A DNA stretch of 45,121 bases from Nitrosomonas nitrosa (GCF_003051105.1 NZ_QAOO01000024.1:1-45121), one strand, 5' to 3'. Numbered from the stretch's first letter, positions 25,444-35,032 are shown. Numbers and translations are program-made. Notes: generated by a model from the sequence alone, not told the origin.

Positions 25444-25470
25444 AAATAAAAAATGGGCTTCATAAGCCCA
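25444..25470 (-). terminator. Hairpin plus T-tract between promoter and rimP (possible attenuator)
   Basis: On the minus strand the perfect 7-bp stem TGGGCTT-atg-AAGCCCA (25470-25454) is followed by TTTTTTATTT. It looks like a Rho-independent terminator. It lies 12-38 nt before the rimP ATG and just downstream of a TATAAT box, so transcription of the whole rimP-nusA-infB operon has to pass it. Confidence 0.65.
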
Positions 25471-25485
25471 CCGAAAATTATTCGA

Positions 25486-25514
25486 ATTATAGCAATATTC
25501 AACTGCCAGCAAAA
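25486..25514 (-). promoter_or_regulatory. Promoter of the rimP-nusA-infB operon
   Basis: On the minus strand a perfect TATAAT box (25491-25486) lies 53 nt before the rimP ATG. A weak -35 (TTTTGC) is 17 bp upstream, and TTGCTG is at 15 bp. The expected start site is about 10 nt before the hairpin described at 25444-25470. Confidence 0.5.
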
Positions 25515-25705
25515 CAGATTTTATATTATATTAATATTATTAATACGTTACTATCGATTACTACTGAGCTGACACAAATCGGCCTTGAAAATTAATCAAT
25601 GCTTATGAATTTCATCAATTATCACTACACAATGACCAAATAAATCCCGCATAACCATTTTCATCTTGCCATGCATGGCAAATATCTGCTTTATCGGTCG
25701 TTATT

Positions 25706-26092
25706 TTAACGATCCTCCTTTTCAGATTCTACAAAAACTTCTTTAGCCACTAATATTGCGTTGACTGCGGCAGGAAATCCCGCATATACGGCCATCTGAA
25801 TAATTACCTCAACAATTTCTTGCCGAGAACATCCCACATTGAGTGCGCCTTGAATATGCGCTTTCAATTCAGTTGTCGCGTTTCCAAGTGTTACAAGTGA
25901 GGCAATTGTTGCTATTTGTCTTTCCTTAGGGGACAAAACTCCGCGCGAATAAATATCCCCATAGGGAAATTCAATTATCATGCGGGCGAAATCAGGTGAT
26001 ATTGCTTTGAGAGCATCCATAACACTTTCGCCAATATGCCCATGAATTTTTGAAAGGGCTTCTTCCCCACGCTTATAACGATTTACTTCCAT
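25706..26092 (-). CDS. Carboxymuconolactone decarboxylase (CMD) family protein
   Basis: A 128-residue all-helical protein of the AhpD/CMD-like fold (PF02627). The core LSPKERQIATIASLVTLGNA then TTELKAHIQGALNVGCSRQE and IVEVIIQMAVYAGFPAAVNA is the family pattern, with a conserved His in LKAHIQ and one Cys in NVGCSRQE. The CxxC of AhpD is missing, so a peroxidase partner role is unlikely. Members of this subgroup are of uncertain function. A good site, AGGGATGAG, precedes the ATG. It stands alone, 273 bp upstream of rimP. Confidence 0.85.
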   Translation of the reverse strand: MEVNRYKRGEEALSKIHGHIGESVMDALKAISPDFARMIIEFPYGDIYSRGVLSPKERQIATIASLVTLGNATTELKAHIQGALNVGCSRQEIVEVIIQMAVYAGFPAAVNAILVAKEVFVESEKEDR

Positions 26093-26456
26093 CAGCTCAT
26101 CCCTTGAGAGTTTTTTTGCCGCATCATTGTAATCATCCTGCTACCAGTATTCTCGCGAATGTTTAAATTACGCAATATTCGATTGCAATGGAATGCTGGC
26201 GAAGTATTGTTTCCGGAATAATGGGTAAGTTAGCCAACCCTAGCTGCCAAGTACCAGGGGAAGCTGTCTTCAACCGGTAAGATATTGCAAACCAAAGCAT
26301 TGCTTTGTCTAGTTAAGGGTGCCGCTAAAAATCCCTGTTCCGTCACAATACAGCGTTGTTCACAAGAAATGTTTCTTTATCTATCAATCAGATGCCGCTT
26401 CAACATTTTTTGTTCACGCCTCATCTTGCATAAAACTCTGATTTTTTGCGGTTACC
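26093..26456. other. Intergenic region, nothing recognised
   Basis: A gap of 364 bp between the CMD gene and the DUF486 gene. I see no gene with family character on either strand: the short frame at 26285-26476 has no ribosome site and runs into DUF486. Only the local arm pair AAAGCATTGCTTT (26296-26308) is notable. Confidence 0.5.
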
Positions 26457-26807
26457 TTAAGCAATTTTGTCTCTAAACATAAAATAAACGGCGCCTAGCA
26501 TACATAGCCCAGCCCAGAGATAATCTAGTTTTAGCGGTTCTTTTAAATAGAAAAAAGCAAAAGGCACAAAAACACTCAATGTAATAATTTCTTGTATGAT
26601 CTTAAGTTGACCAATGCTCATCACGGTGTAGCCAATTCGATTAGCCGGCACCTGAAACATATATTCAAGAAAAGCCACCAACCAACTTATAATTGCTGCA
26701 ATAAACCATGGTGCAGTATTCAGCTCCTTGAGATGCGCATACCAAGCAAAAGTCATGAAAACGTTACTCATAATGAGCAACACGATGCTTGTTAAGATTG
26801 GATTCAT
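26457..26807 (-). CDS. DUF486 (DMT-like) small membrane protein
   Basis: A 116-residue inner-membrane protein with four predicted helices, of the DUF486 family related to the drug/metabolite transporter superfamily. The pattern SNVFMTFAWYAHLKELNTAP, EYMFQVPANRIGYTVMSIGQ, LKIIQEIITLSVFVPFAFFY then LKLDYLWAGLCMLGAVYFMF is nearly invariant in this family. Its substrate is unknown. It follows fumC after 53 bp on the same strand and may be read from the queF-fumC transcript. Confidence 0.92.
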   Translation of the reverse strand: MNPILTSIVLLIMSNVFMTFAWYAHLKELNTAPWFIAAIISWLVAFLEYMFQVPANRIGYTVMSIGQLKIIQEIITLSVFVPFAFFYLKEPLKLDYLWAGLCMLGAVYFMFRDKIA

Positions 26808-26860
26808 GGTCTATGGAAAGTAATTATGGATTTTGACCGCAGCCGCATTTTTGCCACTGG

Positions 26861-28267
26861 TTACGTTAAGCGAGTTTGGCTATTTCCAATCATCATTTCA
26901 GGATTGACCCAAGTATCAAAATCTTCTGCGGAAACATAACCCAGGGCAAGCGCAGCTTCTTTTAACGACACTTCTTCACGATATGCTTTTTTAGCGATTT
27001 CTGCAGCCTTCTCGTAACCAATATAGGGATTAAGCGCGGTTACGAGCATTAAAGAGTTCTGCATCAATTTATGGATACGCTCGGTGTTGGCTGTTATACC
27101 CACTGCACAGTGATCATTGAAACTGATCATCCCATCGGCGAGCAGGCGAACGCTTTGTAAGAAATTATGAATTATCAGAGGCTTCATTACATTGAGCTCA
27201 AAATTACCCATCGCGCCTCCCATGTTAATCGCAACATCGTTTCCCATCACTTGGCAGCAGAGCATGGTCATTGCTTCTGATTGGGTAGGGTTTACCTTGC
27301 CAGGCATGATCGAGCTGCCCGGTTCGTTTTCTGGTATTTTGATTTCACCAATACCACAACGAGGACCGGACGCAAGCCAACGAACATCATTAGCAATCTT
27401 CATCAAAGAAGCGGCTAATGTTTTTAGAGTGCCATGCGCATGCACCAATGCATCATTAGCCGCTAGCGCTTCAAATTTATTTGGTGCAGAAATAAAAGGA
27501 AGTTTTGTGATACTTGCAATTTCCACCGCTACACGCTCCGCGAATTCCGGATGTGTATTGAGACCCGTCCCTACGGCTGTTCCACCCAGTGCCAATTCGT
27601 AAAGATGAGGCAATGAAGCGTCTATGTGCGCCAGTCCATGGTCTAATTGCGAGACGTAACCAGAGAATTCCTGCCCCAAAGTCAACGGTGTTGCATCTTG
27701 CAAGTGAGTCCTGCCGATCTTGATAATACGCGTAAATTCTTGAGATTTAGTATGGAGCGTTTGACGCAATGTCTGAATTGCAGGTACTAATTGATCATTG
27801 ATAACCTGTGCCGCAGCAACATGCATCGCGGTTGGAAAAACATCGTTTGAAGATTGCGCTTTATTCACATCATCATTAGGGTGGACTTTTCGTTCGCTGC
27901 CTCGCCCTCCTCCCAATAACTCAGAAGCACGATTTGCCAACACTTCATTCATATTCATGTTAGTCTGCGTACCGGAACCCGTTTGCCATACGGCAAGCGG
28001 AAACTCGTTGGCGTGCTGGCCAGCAATCACTTCGTCTGCAGCCATAATAATCGCCTGTGCGATAGCTTCATCAAGCAAGCCTAATTCAAAATTTACAGTT
28101 GCCGCCGCGCGTTTTACCAATGCAAGTGCGCTTATAAGTGCGCTGGGCATTTTTTCACTGGAAATTTTAAAATTTAGCAAAGAACGCTGTGTTTGCGCAC
28201 CCCACAGTGCTTGAGTGGGAACCAAAATGGTCCCCATTGTATCGCGTTCCTCTCTGAAATCGGTCAT
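26861..28267 (-). CDS. fumC: Fumarate hydratase class II
   Basis: An iron-independent fumarase of the TCA cycle. The superfamily signature [16 protein letters not shown] is present (around residue 315). The other active-site blocks are [38 protein letters not shown] and [20 protein letters not shown]. The start at 28267 is chosen over 28309, because GGAG lies 8 nt before this ATG and the extra head is not family-like. This gives 468 residues, the normal size. It lies 42 bp downstream of queF. Confidence 0.96.
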   Translation of the reverse strand: MTDFREERDTMGTILVPTQALWGAQTQRSLLNFKISSEKMPSALISALALVKRAAATVNFELGLLDEAIAQAIIMAADEVIAGQHANEFPLAVWQTGSGTQTNMNMNEVLANRASELLGGGRGSERKVHPNDDVNKAQSSNDVFPTAMHVAAAQVINDQLVPAIQTLRQTLHTKSQEFTRIIKIGRTHLQDATPLTLGQEFSGYVSQLDHGLAHIDASLPHLYELALGGTAVGTGLNTHPEFAERVAVEIASITKLPFISAPNKFEALAANDALVHAHGTLKTLAASLMKIANDVRWLASGPRCGIGEIKIPENEPGSSIMPGKVNPTQSEAMTMLCCQVMGNDVAINMGGAMGNFELNVMKPLIIHNFLQSVRLLADGMISFNDHCAVGITANTERIHKLMQNSLMLVTALNPYIGYEKAAEIAKKAYREEVSLKEAALALGYVSAEDFDTWVNPEMMIGNSQTRLT

Positions 28268-28309
28268 TGTTGCTACTCCATCCGGTTGATATTTATGGCA
28301 TAGAAACAA

Positions 28310-28732
28310 CTAATTACCAGTAATATTAGATTGTTCATCAATGGCATCTAAAAAAACAGGGGGATCAGGTAGCCACCCTTTTTTCCGATGCTCCACAATA
28401 ACATTGGTAAAAATACCACCCCGCACATAAAATTTAGCAGTAAGACGCATATAGCGTGGCTTCATAACAGCTACTAAATCATCGAGAATTTGATTGGTGA
28501 CAGCTTCGTGAAATACACCTTCGTTACGAAAAGACCAAATATAGAGTTTCAGACTCTTCAACTCGACACATTTTTTATCAGGAATGAAATCTAGAATCAG
28601 CCTTGCGAAATCGGGTTGACCGGTTTTAGGGCATAAACAGGTAAACTCCGGTATTTCCATATGAATCCGGTAGTCCCGCGCGGGAAAGGGATTGTCAAAT
28701 GTTTCCAGCTTCTTTGAGGGTTTACTCGGCAT
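28310..28732 (-). CDS. queF: NADPH-dependent 7-cyano-7-deazaguanine reductase QueF
   Basis: The last nitrile-reducing step to preQ1 in queuosine synthesis. It is the short (unimodular) form of 140 residues. The catalytic cysteine is in [13 protein letters not shown] (Cys34), the substrate glutamate is in [20 protein letters not shown], and the NADPH motif is in [20 protein letters not shown]. It is upstream of fumC on the minus strand and divergent from smc. queD is also present in this window (37335), but the two are not in one operon. Confidence 0.95.
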   Translation of the reverse strand: MPSKPSKKLETFDNPFPARDYRIHMEIPEFTCLCPKTGQPDFARLILDFIPDKKCVELKSLKLYIWSFRNEGVFHEAVTNQILDDLVAVMKPRYMRLTAKFYVRGGIFTNVIVEHRKKGWLPDPPVFLDAIDEQSNITGN

Positions 28733-28835
28733 AGGATTAGTCTCTCCGACTCATTCGGTTAAGATCATTAAATCAGTTAAAATAATTAGATCAGACTTAG
28801 CTCGCTTAATTATACCAATTTAATCGATTACTCAA

Positions 28836-31800
28836 TTGCGTCTCTCTCAAATCAAACTCGCCGGCTTCAAATCGTTTGTAGACCCAACCGTCATCCCTAT
28901 ACCAGGCAATTTAGTCGGGATAGCAGGGCCCAATGGATGTGGGAAATCCAATGTGATCGATGCAGTGCGTTGGGTATTAGGTGAATCCAGGGCCACGGCG
29001 TTAAGAGGCGAATCCATCCAAGATGTGATTTTTAGCGGATCAGTTAGCCGTAAACCGGTAGGACGTGCCAGTGTCGAGCTGATCTTTGACAATAGGCTCG
29101 GAAAATTATCTGGGCAATGGTCTGCTTATAGCGAAATTTCCATTAAGCGCGTTATTCAGCGTGATAGCGAATCAGCCTACTACATCAATAATATGCATGT
29201 GCGCCGCCGGGATATTACCGATATGTTTCTAGGAACAGGGGTAAGTGGACGTGGTTATGCGATTATCGAGCAAGGTATGATCTCGCGAATTATTGAAGCT
29301 AAGCCTATGGAGTTGCGTGTATTTCTGGAGGAAGCTGCAGGCATTTCAAAATATCGAGACCGCCGCCATGAAACCGAACTTCGACTTGTTGATACGCACA
29401 GTAACCTCTTACGTGTGGAAGATATTCTTCGAGAACTCGAAAAGCAGTTGCAGCACCTTGAAAAACAAGCAACTGTTGCCCAGCGTTTTAATGATTTACA
29501 AGAGCAATTGAATACAGCCCGTCATGTTTTGTGGATGACGCAAAGGAATGATGCCATTGTTCAGCGTACCCATGCAGAGGAAGCCATTGAGCAATTGGAG
29601 ACCGATTTAGAAAAGGAAATTGCCTTTCTGCATGAATTAGATCAAAAGCTTGAAGCGATGCGAATGCAACAACATGCCGCAAGCGAACACCTCCAACACA
29701 TTCAGGGTGAACTTTACACCATCAATGCAGAAGTAGCTCGAATTGAACAAAATCTTCAGCATCTCCAGGAAAATAAAGCCTATTTTGCGAAACAAATTAC
29801 CGTAACCGAGACACAGCTTGAAAACAACCAGCAGCAACTGTCCGAACTGCTCGATAATTTAGCCGCCTGGCATAATGAGATCGAACTAGCCAAATCAACT
29901 TCTCAAGAGATCACCCAAATTTACCAAACGGAAAATGAAAAATTACCTGAAGTTGAATCCTTTTTTCGTTCAAAACAAGAGCAATGGCTCGCTTTGCAAA
30001 AAAATTTGCTATTGGTACAACAATCAGAGAAATTGCATGAGAGCGATCGAGCTCACGCTGACAAAGCAATACAACAATTAACTGTACGCCAAGAACGGCT
30101 GGTTCAGGAAAAAAAATCACTCCCTCTAGTTGAGGACAAAAAGCTCGAGGATTTAGAACAAAATCACCACCAAGTTATTGCTCAACTTGAAGAAAAGCAG
30201 CACGCACTGGCTGAAGTAACCGAACAGCTAAAGGTGACTCAATTTAATCTAAAAGAAGCTTCACAAAAAATACAATCTATTCAACAAGAGATTACTCAGG
30301 CCAAAGCGAGGAGTGCTGCCTTGCAGCATCTCCAACGCAAGCTTGAGAATAACGATGCACTTGATAGCTGGTTATCCCAGCAGCAACTGGATGTACTGCC
30401 ACGTTTGTGGCAGTACATCCAGATTGAAAAGAATTGGGAAAATGCGTTAGAAGCTATTTTACGGGAACGAATCAACGCAATAGCCATCGATCAACTGGAA
30501 ATCGCCATAGGTTGGAGAGATAATCTTCCCTCGGGGAAATGGTGTATTTTTGAAACGGATCCTAGCAAAAATCAGCCTGCCCGAACACAATTATCCCAGC
30601 AAAAGCAATGGAAACCCCTCAGCACCTTCCTGATATACCAACGCAACCCAGAGGTCATTCAGCCTATCATGGAAGCATGGTTGAGTGGCGTATACACCCT
30701 AGACGATATGACGGTGGGTTTTGAGCAACAAAGAAAACTGCATCCAGGAGAAATGCTCATAACGCCCGAGGGACACATATTTACTTACGCCAGTTTGAAT
30801 TATTATGCGCCCGATTCATCATTGCATGGCATCCTGGCCCGACAACGTGAAATAGCGCAAATCGAGGAAACCATTCAATCGCTTGAAACACAGCATGCAA
30901 TCTTGGAAGCTGCTTTGGCCGAAATTGATGAAACCTATCAGCAACAAGAAATGATCCTTGCTGAGTTGCGTAGCGATATCATGCAACTGAAGCAAGATGA
31001 ACATCAATATCAACTCGAAACTATGCGGCTCATCCAACTGCAGGAGCGTGTAACGCAGCGACATCAGCAGATCGAAAATGAATTGATGGAAATTTCGCAT
31101 CAAATTGCGCAGGAATATGCACACAAGCAACGAGCAGAAGAAAAACTCACCGAAAATAATAATCAAATTGTGATTTTGGAAGAACAACTTAATGAATTTA
31201 AGCTGATCTCTGAAGAAGCTGAACAAGCTCTCGTTGAGCAACGTAAGCGGGTACAGAGATTAGCAGAGGAAATGCGTGACGCCATTTTTCATGAAAAAGA
31301 TTGCCAAAACAAAATTGATCAAATTGAAAAAGACATCCAATCGATCAACCATAATACGGCCAGCTTAACCGAGAATTTGAAGAAATTAGGTAACATGCAA
31401 GCCGATTTGGATGATGAGCCTATGAGTTCTCAGCTAAGCGAAGCGAAAACAAAGAAAAAGCAACTAGAACAAATTTTGATTGATGCACGTCAGGCATCAG
31501 AAAATTTAATCATTAGCCTAAGAACGACAGAACAAACCCGGTTTCAATCAGAGCAAAAAACACATCAATACAGAGATTCGATCAATCAAACAAGACTTAA
31601 AGAACAAGAGGCGCGTCTGATCGAAAATCAATACAATGAAAAATTATTGGAATCAGGCGCGAATGAAGAAGCGTTATTACCACTTTTGAATGATGTGCAC
31701 TTGCCCAGATTAAAAACCAAAATCAACCAAGTTACCGCAGAAATAACTGCGCTTGGTCCTGTTAATTTGGCCGCATTGGAAGAACTGCAAGCCTCACAAA

Positions 31801-32378
31801 CACGCAAGCAGTATCTTGAAGAACAGCTGCTAGATCTAAAAGAGGCTGTTGAAACTTTGGAAGGTGCAATCCGGCAGATCGATCGGGAAACACGCGAACG
31901 TTTGCTGAAAACTTTTGATAAAGTCAATATCCACTTGAACGAATTGTTTTCGGCGATTTTTGGTGGTGGGCAAGCAAAATTGGTGTTAAGCGGCGATGAA
32001 ATTCTCGACGCTGGAATGCTATTAACCGCCCAGCCACCCGGAAAGAAAAATAACTCTATTCATCTTCTTTCAGGTGGAGAAAAAGCATTGACGGCGTTGG
32101 CGCTTGTTTTTTCATTGTTCCGTCTTAATCCGGCACCGTTTTGCTTGCTTGATGAAGTCGACGCTCCGCTAGATGATAATAATTCTATGCGTTTCTGTGA
32201 TTTAGTAAAAAGAATGTCGAGCGATACACAGTTTTTGTTTATTAGCCATAATAAAACCACTATCCAAATGGCGGAACATTTGATTGGTGTTACCATGCAA
32301 GAGCAAGGTGTCTCAAGGATCGTGACGGTTGATCTGGACAAAACAAAAAATATCGAAAAAGCGGCAGAAACCATTTGA
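28836..32378 (+). CDS. smc: Chromosome segregation ATPase SMC
   Basis: A 1180-residue condensin core ATPase. Walker A is GPNGCGKSN (31-39), and the N-terminal Q-loop GRGYAIIEQGMISRIIEAKP follows. Two long coiled coils flank a hinge around residues 500-650. The C-terminal signature is HLLSGGEKALTALALVFSLF and Walker B is FCLLDEVDAPLDDNN. The start codon is TTG (28836-28838), giving the canonical MRLSQIKLAGFKSF, and no better ATG exists upstream. The ribosome site is weak. Length and motifs are complete. It is followed by a small frame and zipA. Confidence 0.96.
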   Translation: MRLSQIKLAGFKSFVDPTVIPIPGNLVGIAGPNGCGKSNVIDAVRWVLGESRATALRGESIQDVIFSGSVSRKPVGRASVELIFDNRLGKLSGQWSAYSEISIKRVIQRDSESAYYINNMHVRRRDITDMFLGTGVSGRGYAIIEQGMISRIIEAKPMELRVFLEEAAGISKYRDRRHETELRLVDTHSNLLRVEDILRELEKQLQHLEKQATVAQRFNDLQEQLNTARHVLWMTQRNDAIVQRTHAEEAIEQLETDLEKEIAFLHELDQKLEAMRMQQHAASEHLQHIQGELYTINAEVARIEQNLQHLQENKAYFAKQITVTETQLENNQQQLSELLDNLAAWHNEIELAKSTSQEITQIYQTENEKLPEVESFFRSKQEQWLALQKNLLLVQQSEKLHESDRAHADKAIQQLTVRQERLVQEKKSLPLVEDKKLEDLEQNHHQVIAQLEEKQHALAEVTEQLKVTQFNLKEASQKIQSIQQEITQAKARSAALQHLQRKLENNDALDSWLSQQQLDVLPRLWQYIQIEKNWENALEAILRERINAIAIDQLEIAIGWRDNLPSGKWCIFETDPSKNQPARTQLSQQKQWKPLSTFLIYQRNPEVIQPIMEAWLSGVYTLDDMTVGFEQQRKLHPGEMLITPEGHIFTYASLNYYAPDSSLHGILARQREIAQIEETIQSLETQHAILEAALAEIDETYQQQEMILAELRSDIMQLKQDEHQYQLETMRLIQLQERVTQRHQQIENELMEISHQIAQEYAHKQRAEEKLTENNNQIVILEEQLNEFKLISEEAEQALVEQRKRVQRLAEEMRDAIFHEKDCQNKIDQIEKDIQSINHNTASLTENLKKLGNMQADLDDEPMSSQLSEAKTKKKQLEQILIDARQASENLIISLRTTEQTRFQSEQKTHQYRDSINQTRLKEQEARLIENQYNEKLLESGANEEALLPLLNDVHLPRLKTKINQVTAEITALGPVNLAALEELQASQTRKQYLEEQLLDLKEAVETLEGAIRQIDRETRERLLKTFDKVNIHLNELFSAIFGGGQAKLVLSGDEILDAGMLLTAQPPGKKNNSIHLLSGGEKALTALALVFSLFRLNPAPFCLLDEVDAPLDDNNSMRFCDLVKRMSSDTQFLFISHNKTTIQMAEHLIGVTMQEQGVSRIVTVDLDKTKNIEKAAETI

Positions 32379-32408
32379 AACTAACTCGAGGTGACAAAGG
32401 AAATTAAG

Positions 32409-32465
32409 ATGAGTAAAGTTCAGTATATTGACTTACTAAAATTGGATGAGCGACCTAGCGTATGA
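32409..32465 (+). CDS. Candidate 18-residue leader ORF overlapping zipA
   Basis: ATG at 32409 with AAAGGA 7 nt upstream encodes MSKVQYIDLLKLDERPSV. Its TGA stop overlaps the zipA ATG in the sequence ATGA. The zipA start itself has no ribosome site, so ribosomes finishing this short frame would naturally restart on zipA. No homologue is known to me, and it could simply be a landing site. Confidence 0.4.
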   Translation: MSKVQYIDLLKLDERPSV

Positions 32466-33619
32466 GTGATTTACAAATCAGCTTAATCATTATTGGCATT
32501 ATCGTTATTGGCGGTGTAGTATTTTTTAACTGGTTACAACAAGCGCGCTATCGCCGTAGAATCAAGCAGGCGTTTGAGCATGAACATGAAGATGCACTGC
32601 TGAAAACGAGCAAATCGAGCTGGGAAAATGAGCGAATTGAGCCAAAATTCGGCAATGAAACTCCCCCAAAATTTGTTAATGAATTTTCCGCTGAATCACC
32701 GGTTGAACTTGGGATCACTAAAGAACCACCACGTTTTGAGCCTGAAAATCGTTTAATCGTCGAGGATGAGACGATAGAAGAACAAAAAGCGGTTAATTTT
32801 GATAGCAAAATTAATTACATTACGAGCATACGCGCAAATAAGCTGATTACGCATGACAAACTGACTGAATTGTTGCAGCAAAAATTTGACTTTGGTAAGC
32901 CTGTACGTTGGCTTGGGCTGAATCAGGACGGCCATACCTGGGAAGAAATTACGATTGAAACCTTACATACTCAAGGCGGTTATATCCATTTGAAAGGGTG
33001 TTTGCAGCTCGCGGATAGAGCAGGCCCTGTAAGCGAAGTCAATTTATCGCGATTTCGAGATATGGTCGAAGATTTTGCAATGCAAATAGAAGCCATTGCC
33101 GATTGCCCCGATATTGCAGAGGCGCATACCAAAGCCGTAACGTTAGATAAATTTTGCGCAGATGTCGATGTGGTAATGGGTATTAACATTATCAGTAAGG
33201 ATGGAGGTGCTTTTGTTGGCACAAAAATACGTGCTTTGGCCGAAGCATCCGGATTTCGACTTGAATCGGAGGGGGCATTCAGATTCCGCGATGATAACAA
33301 TACCGTTTTATTTTCTTTAAGTAATTATGAAACAACGCCTTTCCTGCCTGCGAGTATGCGAACACTCACCACTCATGGCATCACTTTTTTGTTTGATGTT
33401 CCAAGAGTTGCGAATGGTGAAAAAATATTCGATCAAATGGTTAGTCTAGCACGGCAATTTGCGTTAACTTTAAATGGCATCATGGTGGATGATAATCGTG
33501 TTCCCTTAAACGATAATGGAATCCGGAAAAGCAAGCAGCAACTTATGAATATTCAAGCGGTAATGGCTGCAAACGATATTCCCGCCGGCAGCGAAACAGC
33601 ATTGAAACTATTTGTATAG
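32462..33619 (+). CDS. zipA: Cell division protein ZipA-like (FtsZ-binding)
   Basis: A bitopic inner-membrane protein that ties FtsZ to the membrane. Residues 5-24 are the N-terminal helix (QISLIIIGIIVIGGVVFFNW), followed by a short basic segment, an acidic variable linker, and a C-terminal domain of the ZipA FtsZ-binding fold (LQLADRAGPVSEVNLSRFRD, RTLTTHGITFLFDVPRVANG, DDNRVPLNDNGIRKSKQQLM). It is 385 residues. It follows smc as in related genomes. The DNA ligase gene that often comes next (ligA) is absent here, and an lpxK-like gene follows. Translation is probably coupled to the small upstream frame. Confidence 0.88.
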   Translation: MSDLQISLIIIGIIVIGGVVFFNWLQQARYRRRIKQAFEHEHEDALLKTSKSSWENERIEPKFGNETPPKFVNEFSAESPVELGITKEPPRFEPENRLIVEDETIEEQKAVNFDSKINYITSIRANKLITHDKLTELLQQKFDFGKPVRWLGLNQDGHTWEEITIETLHTQGGYIHLKGCLQLADRAGPVSEVNLSRFRDMVEDFAMQIEAIADCPDIAEAHTKAVTLDKFCADVDVVMGINIISKDGGAFVGTKIRALAEASGFRLESEGAFRFRDDNNTVLFSLSNYETTPFLPASMRTLTTHGITFLFDVPRVANGEKIFDQMVSLARQFALTLNGIMVDDNRVPLNDNGIRKSKQQLMNIQAVMAANDIPAGSETALKLFV

Positions 33620-33684
33620 CGGCTATTGATAAAACTTGATCGATAACATGAATGCCTTGCTATTTTGAGCATGGAGAGTGAATA

Positions 33685-33738
33685 ATGAACGACTCTAATT
33701 CGCCAATAAATTTGCTTCCTGAATGGTTAGACATCTGA
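33685..33738 (+). CDS. Candidate 17-residue ORF between zipA and the lpxK-like gene
   Basis: GGAG (33673-33676) lies 8 nt before an ATG that encodes MNDSNSPINLLPEWLDI and then TGA. A further tiny frame (MALEARRP) follows before the lpxK-like start. This may be the remnant of a lost gene or a leader. I recognise no family. Confidence 0.25.
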   Translation: MNDSNSPINLLPEWLDI

Positions 33739-33782
33739 AATGGCCCTGGAAGCACGCCGCCCTTAAGGAAAAGAACCGCTAA

Positions 33783-34973
33783 ATGAATTGGTCTGACTTA
33801 TATTGGCAACGCATTACTCCGCTCCATGTAATACTTTGGCCATTAAGCTTATTCTTAATAGCGATAATAGCGCTCAAGCAATTATTGTACCGTCGCAATA
33901 TATTACGGTCAGTCAGGTTGCCTATCCCAGTCATTATCGTCGACAGTATCACAGTCGGAGATTCAGGAAAAACTTCACTCATAATTTGGCTAATCAATTC
34001 ATTAAAACTGTACGGGTTACACCCCGGGATCATTAGCCAAGGGTTTTCCGAGAATTATGGCCCTCCCCTTCCAGTAACGACTTCGAGCAAGCTAAGCGAA
34101 GTAGGTAGTAAATCTTTATTACTGGCATACCAAAGTAAAGGCGCGTGTCCTATATGGATCGGTTATGATCGCATAAATGTAGCACAAGCTCTCCTGGCTG
34201 CTCATCCGGAATGCAATGTATTGATCTGTGACGACGCGCTGCTAGATTTTCGGTTACACCGGGATGTAGAGATCGTTGTAGTCGATAACAGCAAACATAA
34301 TTTTGGTAATGGCTTAGTGTTACCCGCTGGTCCTCTGCGGGACAGTCTTTCGCGTCTCAATAAAGTGGACGGAATAGTTATGAATGAAAAAAGCAGTAAA
34401 TTGGTGATTGATACCAAGAATCATGTCAGGACATTCCATATGAAGCCTGAAAGTGAATGCTTCGTCAATTTGCTCGATCCTGACAAGCGTTCCACTACCG
34501 CAGCATTCAAGGATAAGCCTATTCATGTGATAACGGATTTCTCTCACGCACAGAGCTTTCTGGAACAAGTCCGGTATCTAAAATTAAATGTGAAGTCACA
34601 TACCTACCTTGACAATTTTCAATTTCCGAAAGAACAGTTACAAACTCAAGGCGATGAAATCATTCTGATGAGGGAAGAGGATGCAGTAAAATATCTAAAA
34701 TCAGCAAGTGAGCAATTTTGGGTGCTACATGAAGAGATAGCGATTGATATAGGACTGCGTGAAGTCATTTTAAAAAAATTAAGAGAAAAATTTATGGACC
34801 CCAAACTTTTAGATATCCTAGTATGCCCCTTATGCAAAGGCCCTTTAGTTTATAAAAAAAGTGAGCAAGAACTGATTTGTAAAGCGGATCGTCTGGCTTA
34901 TCCCATTCGGGATGGCATCCCCGTCATGCTAGAAGAAGAAGCAAGGGAATTACCTGCGGAAGAGGAAGTTTAA
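33783..34973 (+). CDS. lpxK: LpxK-like domain with eroded active site, fused to a Trm112 domain
   Basis: The frame is open for 396 residues. Residues 1-337 align with LpxK (tetraacyldisaccharide 4'-kinase of lipid A synthesis), and residues 338-396 are a complete Trm112/YcaR zinc-ribbon protein ([20 protein letters not shown] to the end), normally a separate gene. The overall LpxK layout and the block [15 protein letters not shown] are kept, but catalytic hallmarks are changed: GN-x4-GG-x-GKTP is DS-x3-GDSGKTS (54-65), SRGYG is SQGFS (85-89), GDEP is GSKS (108-111), DDGLQH is DDALLD (150-155), DHH/DHQ is DNF, and TEKDAVK is REEDAVK. It may be a pseudo-enzyme. An internal start at ATG 34794 could yield free Trm112. 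Confidence 0.8.
   Translation: MNWSDLYWQRITPLHVILWPLSLFLIAIIALKQLLYRRNILRSVRLPIPVIIVDSITVGDSGKTSLIIWLINSLKLYGLHPGIISQGFSENYGPPLPVTTSSKLSEVGSKSLLLAYQSKGACPIWIGYDRINVAQALLAAHPECNVLICDDALLDFRLHRDVEIVVVDNSKHNFGNGLVLPAGPLRDSLSRLNKVDGIVMNEKSSKLVIDTKNHVRTFHMKPESECFVNLLDPDKRSTTAAFKDKPIHVITDFSHAQSFLEQVRYLKLNVKSHTYLDNFQFPKEQLQTQGDEIILMREEDAVKYLKSASEQFWVLHEEIAIDIGLREVILKKLREKFMDPKLLDILVCPLCKGPLVYKKSEQELICKADRLAYPIRDGIPVMLEEEARELPAEEEV
34794..34973 (+). other. Trm112/YcaR-type domain (in-frame with the LpxK-like part)
   Basis: The 59-residue stretch matches stand-alone Trm112-family proteins from its own Met: [20 protein letters not shown] with the CPLCKG zinc knuckle, then [20 protein letters not shown]. 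Of the two CxxC pairs of the eukaryotic protein, only the first is present plus a single Cys in ELICKAD, as is usual in bacteria. Only a weak AAGAG precedes its ATG, so independent translation is uncertain. Confidence 0.85.
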
Positions 34974-35006
34974 CAATCGTAGTTTGACTATAGTGATTCT
35001 CAACTC

Positions 35007-35032
35007 AAAAAAACAATCTCATTCGATTGTTT
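35007..35032 (-). terminator. Rho-independent terminator of ygfX
   Basis: On the minus strand the 8-bp stem AAACAATC-gaatga-GATTGTTT is followed directly by a run of T (seven, 35013-35007). The stem overlaps the ygfX stop codon. It lies in the convergent gap between the LpxK-Trm112 gene and ygfX and should mainly serve ygfX. Confidence 0.8.

Noticed and set aside
26093..26456. Possible small RNA or gene in the gap
   Set aside because: No promoter-terminator pair or family match was found; only a short local palindrome is visible.
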